DNA of 64,000 nucleotides from positions 310,001 to 374,000 of the forward strand of contig JACKQL020000048.1 of assembly GCA_018296165.2 (NCBI GenBank), written 5' to 3'. The notes below the pieces were generated by a model, which ran no database searches, was not told the DNA's origin, and saw nothing but the letters and a program-made list of their open reading frames with translations. The DNA is from Termitomyces sp. T153. Its lineage: Eukaryota > Basidiomycota > Agaricomycetes > Agaricales > Lyophyllaceae. Made by a program: the position numbers and the translations under genes. Every line of letters starts with the position of its first letter. The stretch's first letter is position 1. Positions 56,251 through 64,000 of this stretch are shown here, in pieces.

Positions 56251-56679
56251 CTATGAAAAGGCTTGGGCTAGTAGTTTGCCACAAATGCCTCAGCCAGATG
56301 TTGAGAAGTGGTCTGACTGGCCTGAATCTCTACTACTGTAGGAGGGGAGCAGAGCATTGTAGCATAGATTCTATCACCTACCTCAATTTTTCCATCTGGA
56401 GACTCTGGGTCTAGAGCACTGGTGGATTCTCCTTTGCCTTCATCTTCCTCTTGAAGTTCATATCCAACACCTCAGACATCCTTGTAAAGAGCCTCTCTAG
56501 GAGGGAATGCCAAAGGAGGGGGGATTCAGGAGGTTGAGATCAGCATAAAGTAGATGCCCAGTACAACAGGCATGCATGGCAGCACACTCACAAACCTTTG
56601 CTTTATGCTCCTGACAGGCTTCTTCAGCACAAGTCATTCAATGACAACAAGAGCAACAACTTATCTTTACCTTGCTCTT

Positions 56680-56965
56680 AGTCTAGTCAATCTCAGGGTT
56701 GTGTTCACATAACCAGATGAACCCTAAGATCATGTTTTGTTTTCCCAGACTAGTGACAGCAAAAGTGGCTTGCTCAGAAGTAGTCTTTGTAATGGAGGAC
56801 CAGGTCCACCACAGAGCAAATAGAGCCAGCTTCATCAAGCATGCCATCAATATTGTACACAGAAATAGGATGAGATAGGAGGTGAGTAGTGAAACAATGT
56901 TGCTGCACATAGTATGTGTCAAGGAAGAGGCCCATTACACCACTGTCAAGCAGGGCAACCACACT
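56680..56965 (-). pseudogene. Gypsy aspartic protease
   Basis: VALLDSGVMGLFLDTYYVQQ at 56960-56900 carries the DSG active site; the end ILGFIWLCEHNPEID at about 56730-56690 is the usual protease C-terminal block (ILG..WL..HNP.ID). Two frames overlap because of a shift. Confidence 0.75.
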
Positions 56966-57299
56966 TCAGGTCTGCTGGGTGATCATTGTCTCAATTTCTA
57001 CCTGTAGCTTCAGAGAGTTAGTGGAAGGGATGGAAGCAACAACATAACAACAGGGGAGACAGCATTCCCATGCAGGAATCTGGAGGCATGGGTTAGGAGG
57101 TGTGTTTCCAGTGGAGACTTTAGCTGGGGAGGGGGTTTGTATGTCTGAGGAGGGGCTTATCATTTTGGGCATAGTATCAAAAGCAGCAACAGATATATTT
57201 GATTCTACAAATAGGGGAGCAAAATGATTGGCACTAGGCAATGGCAGCATATAAGTCATCTGTTGCCCTTTTAAAAATCCTCCTCTGACTCTGTGAGAA

Positions 57300-58640
57300 C
57301 CTCCTCTAATATGTTGGCTGCCTCATTAGAGTGAACAGTGATAGGTGCATCAGAGGAAGGAGTTCCTATTGCATCCCAGGCTGCTAGGAGTTGGATGAGC
57401 AGCTCTTCTCACTTGGATGCAGACAGGTAGTGGACCTCTAGCTCTTGAGGACAGTAGCAGGCAAAGTGACCAGCCTTTCCACAGCATTGACACAACAGAG
57501 GAGTAGAGGATCACTGTTGGGAGGTGTCAACATTCATTGGGACTCCTTGGGCCAGGGAGCACAAGGGGGCAACATGGGATGGAAGGGGAAGAGTTGCACT
57601 TGCTTGTGGGGTGGCTAGAGCAGGTGTGAAAGGAGGAACTTGGGAGGTAAACCCACCATGAGGAAAGGGAAACATTGAGGGTTGCATCCACTGCAGCTCA
57701 TGTTGTAGTTCCATCAACTGCTACAGCTCACATGCACCTTGTACCAGGTATTGACATGCTCATCATCTGGGCAGCCCTCAGCCAAACTGTCAATACAGTC
57801 CATGAGAGAGGGGTGGAGTCTGTCATGGAAGGTGAGGCAGAGTTGCAGGCCATCTGGATAGCTAGCCTATTCACTAAGGCATTGAGAGAGTCAATGTACT
57901 CATCCAGTAACTGCTTTTCTTGACCATACTGGGTTTGGTCTCAAAAGGAAAGAGCTGCAGTCTTAGTGGGGTCAAGAGAAGAGAACTTGGCTCAGAACTC
58001 CTTCTCAAACTCTATCCAGCCAAAAAAAACTCTCAACTCCTCCTGGGTGTCAAAAAATGCACAGTGCATAAGTTGAAGTTTGGCTTGCTTTCATATAGGA
58101 GAGAACCCAGGCAATTTTCAATGCATCAGAGGCAAAGGCTTTACCTCTCAACTAGATATAGGTGATGCAAGACTGGAGGAAACATTTCCCAACTCTACAG
58201 TCCTCATCAAATACATCAGAGAGCACAGGGTGAGGAAGTTTGGAGTGGAGTGCTAAAACCTTCAAGCTAGGTGCAGAAGAGAACCTTTCTGCAGCTGCTG
58301 AGGGTCCAGGGGGAGGAGTAGAAGTGAGGGGGAGACATTGTGGGGAGCATGGAGGGAAAGGGACACTGCTTCAGTGGTTTGACAGAGCCCAGTGAGTTCA
58401 GCAGTGTGGAAGGTAAGAAAGGCTTGGATAAGTTGAAGCTGTGTCTCTAGGTCCAGCCAATGACTCTAGGCATCATTCTGGGGGCTTGAAGCATCAGAAG
58501 GAGGTGCTGGAGGGGGTTGGTTGGGTCATAGAAGAAGCACAGGGGGCACTAAGACACTGGTGGGGGAGAGACCTTTTGAGGAACCAAGTAGAAACTCAGG
58601 CAACTGAGAGGGGGGCTCCCAGACCAAATCTAGAGACTTG
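57300..58640 (-). pseudogene. Gypsy gag with CCHC zinc knuckle
   Basis: CQCCGKAGHFACYCPQEL at about 57496-57440 is a typical CX2CX4HX4C nucleocapsid knuckle. Upstream a P/F/Q-rich region (57717-57520) and a degraded capsid part (58640-57720), with many stops, lead back to the 5' LTR at 58647. Confidence 0.7.
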
Positions 58641-58646
58641 TTCTGC

Positions 58647-59201
58647 TGTAAGAGTGACCTCTGGAGGCTGTGGCTCAATCACACAACTGGCAGAGGGAGA
58701 TCCAAACTCTATTCAGCATCTACAAGAAGTTCTAGAGTTCTAGCTACTCACCTGGCAGAGGGAGATCCAAAGAGAACAAGTCTAAGGATCTCCAATGCCA
58801 GTGTTTGGAAAATTTACTCTAGAGCTTCTGGAAGAAACACCCAACAACAAGTCAATCTGGAGTCTGATCAAAAGCAGAAATCCATGTAAATGGCCTTGAT
58901 CTCCAGACTCCCAGCATGTGACTATGTACAAATATGACCAAAAGATAGCCCTTAGTTGGAAGTACTTGTGGTCCAAGAATGGGAGGCCTACAATGAGTGG
59001 TAGGCTTGGAATGCAGGAAACAATCCAGGGGTCTGGTAAGAGGCCATGTAGAAGGGGCAATACTTGTCAGAATTATGAACAGAGAACCAGTGTGGCCTGA
59101 GGGCTAGAACTGGGACCAGCAGATAGGGAAAACAAAGGAGAATAAAGGAAAACCATAAGGAGGGAGAACAGGACAGAGGGGGAATGGGACATCCCCTGAT
59201 A
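58647..59201 (-). repeat. Gypsy 5' LTR
   Basis: Plus-strand start TGTAAGAGT, end CCCCTGATA; the final CA reads TA after mutation. Pairs with 52685-53222. Confidence 0.88.
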
Positions 59202-59206
59202 GTCAA
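59202..59206. repeat. Gypsy target-site duplication GTCAA (right)
   Basis: Copy of 52680-52684. Confidence 0.75.
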
Positions 59207-62200
59207 CAGTGATAAGACCAAATTTCCACTAAGCATTAATTCATATGTTTTACAACTTCACAATTTTTCTGATTTCCATGCAACACAACAACTATGTGAC
59301 TTTGTCACATGCAGTCTAGGCAGGATCCCCAGCAGCTGCTAGTGACTCTTTAGTGTTGCAACTTTTCATCTTATTTGTTTTTGTGTTATTGACTTGGTTT
59401 CATCTTACTTGATTTAGTTTAATTCATTACACATGATCACAACCTTATGACCACCATACTGGCTGTCATTTCAGAGTGCCATCTTTGACTATATCTTCAT
59501 AAATTACATATGGCCTGACATTCTGCCTCACTTGCATATGTTGCTAGTGACAATCTTGCATTTACTTACTGTTATCATCTCTTTTAAGTTCATCATATTT
59601 ACACACCATCAATACTGTCATGTTTTCTATGCTGCTGTTGAGGAATTGTACACTGTTTTAGCACCACATTTTGCCATGCTCTAAGTTCAGAGCTCAATCT
59701 GCTGCCATTGCTTTTTTGCACTCTATTGTTCTCTTAGCAACTGTTGTCTTGACATTGTTGAGTTAGTGACTCTTTCTATCTCTGTATTTTGATAGTGCTA
59801 CCTATGAGTACTCCTTTACTAAGCTTTTGTCTTGTATCTAGTGACCCCTTCATTCTACCTCTCTTTTACTAGCAACTCTAGTACTCTGTCTACTAGTTTA
59901 ACACCTAGCAACTAAGGCTAATGCTCAGTGATCCATCCACACTTGAGACTTTTCCCCCTCTACAACCCCTTACTAAACTGGGTTCTCTGGAACCTAGCTT
60001 GACTTATAATGCCCTAGTATGTCTTTTTCATTTTTTCCTAAAAATCATACATCTATCTATCTATCTATTCTATTTCTATAAAATGGAAAAAGTATGGAAA
60101 CTTTTGCTCTATAGAATGGGCTGACAGGTGAGAATCTGGCTGCTGATATAGAATTTGTCAGCCAACATATTGTGCACTCATCAGATCTTGAAGATTGGAT
60201 TGAATTGCAACATTTCTTCAACTTACATCCTCAGTTCAAAACTATCTTGTTAAAGGATTCTGCTGAGACCAGAAGTAGCATCTGTTCTTGCAAGTGTTGT
60301 CTCTATAGCATTGCATTCCTTCACACTACATACTCACAAGTTCATTAATGGTTATTCTATATACTGATGTTACAACTGCAGCATTTACAGCTAACAATAG
60401 TACTGCATCAATATATCAGTACAGAGTTTGATTTAGTAGGTGAATTCACAAAATACATGCATAAATGGGTGGTTACCTATCAGTGAGTGGGGTGTGTAGA
60501 GTGGGGTGTGTATTAATATGCATACCATTACATACCTCTAAGTTGGGTTTGTTTGTACTTTGAGAGACTTTTGCATATGGTACATGATCTGATTAGCTGT
60601 ATTGATATATTTAGGTGTATCACCTCTAGGTAACATGGTATAGGGATTCATGTATGACTTGGCATCCTTTCAAGCAATTGCCAACATTTACTCATAATTT
60701 ATGGTCTTCCATCTAGCCATGTCACACCCAAATTAGTAGCATACACTCCCCTGCTACTCTTGGGCTTCTTTTGATTATGATGTAATTCCAACTCCTGACA
60801 TTTTTGAGCATAGACCATGGCCTCCTTTAGGAGGATCTGTTGCTTGACATGACTCAACATGCACATGAACCTGAGAAGAAAATATCTCAAGTAGACCAAC
60901 AAAGTGAGTTTACAGTTTACTTGCCTCTGTGCCTTGCTGTCCCATTAAATGACAGATTAGTCTTCAAGCAATGAATGTTAGAAAAAAATCAATTTTACTC
61001 ACATGTCTTCCCAGCTACTCCTGGCCTACTTTGGACTGTCAACAAGTTTATTACTGTTTCTTGACTACAATTATTGTCATATTGCCAGGATGTCCATGCA
61101 TTGAAGATGCTCATCAAGAAATCCATGTCAAGCTTGGAGAGGGAAAATTGAAAAGAAAATGCCTAGAAAGAGTGAGAACACAACTAAAAATGAACAAAGA
61201 TGTAACTCACAATCCTGTTGGCTAGCAAATGTTTAGACAGTTATCACAGACTCTTCAAAACATTAGGGAAGAACTTGCATTCAGCAGATACACCATCAAG
61301 TTAACAAAGCCTAGCTGCAAGTTAGGTCATTTCTTTATATTTTGTGTAATAACTCATGCCCAGATTGCTGTAATGAAGCCTAGAAGCAATCAATGTTTTT
61401 TGTTCAAACCCCAATCCATTTTATTGAATCAGAGGTTTGCTGACCTGTATGTATAGTTACTGTAAATGTTTCAATTCAGTTCAATTGTCTGTCTTAACAT
61501 GTGTAAAGGCTTTCAGAACACTTACACTTTATTAAATGATCAATATATCTATCTGTTCATATGAATCCAGCCCTGTGTATTTTCTATTCAAACATCAAAT
61601 TTCTTCATTCAAATTATCAATTTGCTAGGAATTACCAGATAGAATACCAAAGTAGCAGTGATAATTATGTTGGCAAAACAAGCACAACCAAGTCCTCAAG
61701 CCTCAAGAAGAGTCTGAGCTGTGTCTCCAATGAATAGCAAGTAGACTTGGGGTGTGTATAAGAGTTGTGATTGATAAGATTGTAAAATGAACTGACAAAA
61801 ACTTGAATACAAAGCCTGTCACTAAAGATTGTCCTTGAGCATACAGGGAAAATGATACAAACACAACTCACTGATTAGAAGAAATGTGGTACAGATATAG
61901 TTGTGTAATTGTGATCCCATACAATAAGATATTGAGGGCTGTTCCAATCAATATGGGTCCATGGCTGTTGCATAATCTATTGGTTAACAGCCTAGTTGGA
62001 GGCTGACAGAGAGTACTGATGCTACTTCAGCTGGAGGCAGAGCAATACCAACAGGAAAGTCAGGAAGAATTGTGTGTAAGTGTCTTTATAGTTGAAGTAG
62101 TAATCAGCCTACACATGTATCAATTAAAGAGGCATTATTGCAACTAGCTGACATATATATGCACTCCACTATTACATATACTCCACACTTTTTGATATGT

Positions 62201-64000
62201 ACTTGATATGTTGACAATTTTAGATCTGAAACAATGAGTTGTATGAGCAGAGGCATTATTGCAACTTGCTGATCATGTGCTGCAGGTTTGTAATGTCAAG
62301 GAAGAATTGCACATAAGTGTTCCAAGATCTAGCTGAGGCCTTTATCCTCAAAAGTTTGATGTGGATCCATACAACCACTTGTATCTATTTGTTCCTTATC
62401 TTTCTTTATCTCATTATTTCATTATCTTATTATGTGATCTTATCTTTTTTATTGCCTTTTCTTACTTAACATCTGAATAAGTGTTGATACAACCATTTGT
62501 ATATGTTTGTCCATTGTACTCTCCACTCCAATGGGTTTCCTATGGTTTATGTAATCATTCTTGTTATCTTATCTGATTCTTCTCACTTATTTGCTCATTT
62601 CTTATCTTAGATCTGAATCTAAATAAGTGTTGATACAACCATTTGTATATGTTTGTCCACTCAATGGGTTTCCTATGGTTCATGTAATCATGAACCCATA
62701 CTTTTTATAATCAATAATCACACCCATTGGAGGGAATTTCCTCTGTTTATGTAATGACACATCTGCATAAGTAACTCTTTTTTTCTCTCAATACATTTAA
62801 CTCATGCATATCAAGATGGATCCATACTCTTCTGTCTCCATGGTCCCAAATTTGTGTTGCCCCTCATTAGTATATCCTGTAAGGTTTCTAGGGGAGGGCG
62901 GTCTAAACAACACTGGGAAATGTCGGCCTGCTCATTCTTTGCATATGCAGGGGGGTAGGAATTCCATTGCTCTCATAGTCTATATAGCCTGTTTGTTGTA
63001 CCATGCAGCATGAGTGCCAAGCGTTCCATGCATGTTAAATGGAAAAAAAAAGGTTTCTCTTCAGCATGATCTGTTTTGTTTTGCTCCTTGACTTTGCTCT
63101 CTTATCAAATGATTATGATTTATCTCTGCTTTTGTTGACACAACTCACCATTTTGAATGAACCATCTAAGAGGGTGAGCAACCTCATGATAATGAACATC
63201 TTGCATGTGTCTCCCTTGAGTGGTACTACTACAAAAGATACTTCCACCTCAACAATGTCACCAATTCTGAATGCTTTGGGCTGCATCTGTTCTTGCCTTA
63301 TTTATGTTATAAGTCTTTGTTTTGCTTATTAAATCATGTGATAAAGTACCCACACATTGCTTTGATCTGTTGATTCAGTCCATTTCATATAGTTCACAAT
63401 GTTATCCTCTGTTCAGATGTATCCTGCTTTTGCCATGGGTTCAAGAACTCATCTTAGCTCTGTAAACTTGTCAAACAGTATGTGTTTCTCTCCTATTGGT
63501 GTATCTATCATTGATATAAAGTATTGGTTTGCTATGTCAATCATATCCTCCCTGTTGTCTGGACACTTCCATTCTTCCAGTTCACCATCTACAAAGCATC
63601 TGTTAAGTATTTTGTTGATGGCTTATCTGAGAGCATCTACAAACAAGATTGTTTCTTAAATATCCAGCTCTGTTTCCAGAGGGTGAGTACACCAGTGTGC
63701 ACTGTCTTATTGACTATGTGTTGAGTTCTAAGTATGTTGTTTTTAGAATCTTGTTTGAAGTGTCCCAGACAACATACAGTTATGTGAACAGTAATGCAAT
63801 TGAAGCACTGTCAAACAGTATTTGTGAAACAGAATGTACATTCCATCCAAGCACATGCTGATGATCTTACTTTTCCTACAGAAGCAATATGTGCTTCTTG
63901 TGGATGTTGCTTGATCAGAATGTTTTCCTATGTAAGAGCTCCTCCTTTGATTGTATTTGATATTTCTGCAGTCAATTCTATAATTTCACCTATATTATCC
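59207..64000. other. AT-rich, CpG-poor degenerate DNA to window end
   Basis: No gene or named element is supported. Visible items are: a short TCTA microsatellite near 60050-60070; a tandem duplication at about 62470-62700; a small patch with a few CpGs at 62890-62930; and several open frames of 60-100 codons (60699-60902 minus, 60971-61225 plus, 63399-63861 plus) without recognised domains. The frames at 63520-63861 overlap in different phases and could be a broken gene or transposase. Confidence 0.4.
62470..62700 (+). repeat. Tandem duplication of about 100-130 bp
   Basis: The phrases AAGTGTTGATACAACCATTT, GTATATGTTTGTCCA and AATGGGTTTCCTATGGTT occur in the same order twice, near 62479-62553 and 62626-62681, followed both times by ATGTAATCAT. 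Confidence 0.65.

Larger units (their letters stand above)
52685..59201 (-). mobile_element. Full-length Ty3/Gypsy chromovirus with two LTRs
   Basis: Two direct repeats of about 538 and 555 bp (52685-53222 and 58647-59201) bound the element and a GTCAA target duplication flanks it. On the minus strand the order is LTR, gag with zinc knuckle, protease, RT, RNase H, integrase, chromodomain, polypurine tract, LTR. This is the Ty3/Gypsy order, and the chromodomain places it among the chromoviruses. Many stop codons and shifts make it inactive. The LTRs differ by small indels, including an extra copy of CTGGCAGAGGGAGATCCAAA in the right LTR. Confidence 0.92.

Noticed and set aside
63399..63861. 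Possible gene at the right end
   Set aside because: Three overlapping frames in different phases suggest a broken coding region, but no family could be named, so it is described only within the intergenic entry.

Overview
The window looks like a nuclear contig from a filamentous basidiomycete, most likely an agaricomycete. The evidence is the gene style: many very short exons split by roughly 50-60 nt GT..AG introns, F-box proteins, a lineage-typical seven-helix membrane protein, a P450 and a GH15 enzyme. All calls were made by reading the sequence; no database search was run.

Layout. 0-5.2 kb is CpG-containing DNA with one intron-rich membrane-protein gene (1769-3036) and a 1.37 kb retroposon-like insertion of unknown origin (3448-4814). 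5.2-30.4 kb is a nest of decayed transposons with almost no CpG dinucleotides: a Ty3/Gypsy remnant without reverse transcriptase (about 6.4-9.7 kb, +), a Helitron remnant (about 11.6-15.1 kb, -), a Tad1-like LINE with target-site duplication (16117-22361, +), a LINE endonuclease scrap near 24.6 kb, and a tyrosine-recombinase retrotransposon of the Ngaro (split direct repeat) type (26577-31535, -). A 258-bp LTR-like insertion carrying a tRNA-like sequence sits inside the recombinase of that element.

31.5-52 kb is a CpG-rich gene island: cytochrome P450 (+), GH15 glycoside hydrolase (-), F-box protein (-), FAD-dependent oxidase (+), AP-2 sigma adaptin (+), F-box/LRR-like protein (+) and a CsbD-like stress protein (+). 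It holds a small CpG-poor transposon relic near 35.7-37.3 kb. 52.0-64 kb is CpG-poor again: a fragment of a second tyrosine-recombinase element, a full-length Gypsy chromovirus with LTRs, target-site duplication and chromodomain (52685-59201, -), then about 4.8 kb of degenerate AT-rich DNA.

The most informative pattern is CpG decay. The Ngaro element has two 276-bp repeats that should have been identical at insertion. The copy on the gene-island side keeps about 25 CpGs; the copy in the transposon nest has none, each replaced by TpG or CpA. The switch occurs inside one element at about 30.44 kb. Catalytic residues of several transposons were lost at exactly such sites. This fits cytosine methylation and deamination confined to the transposon nests, with the gene island excluded.
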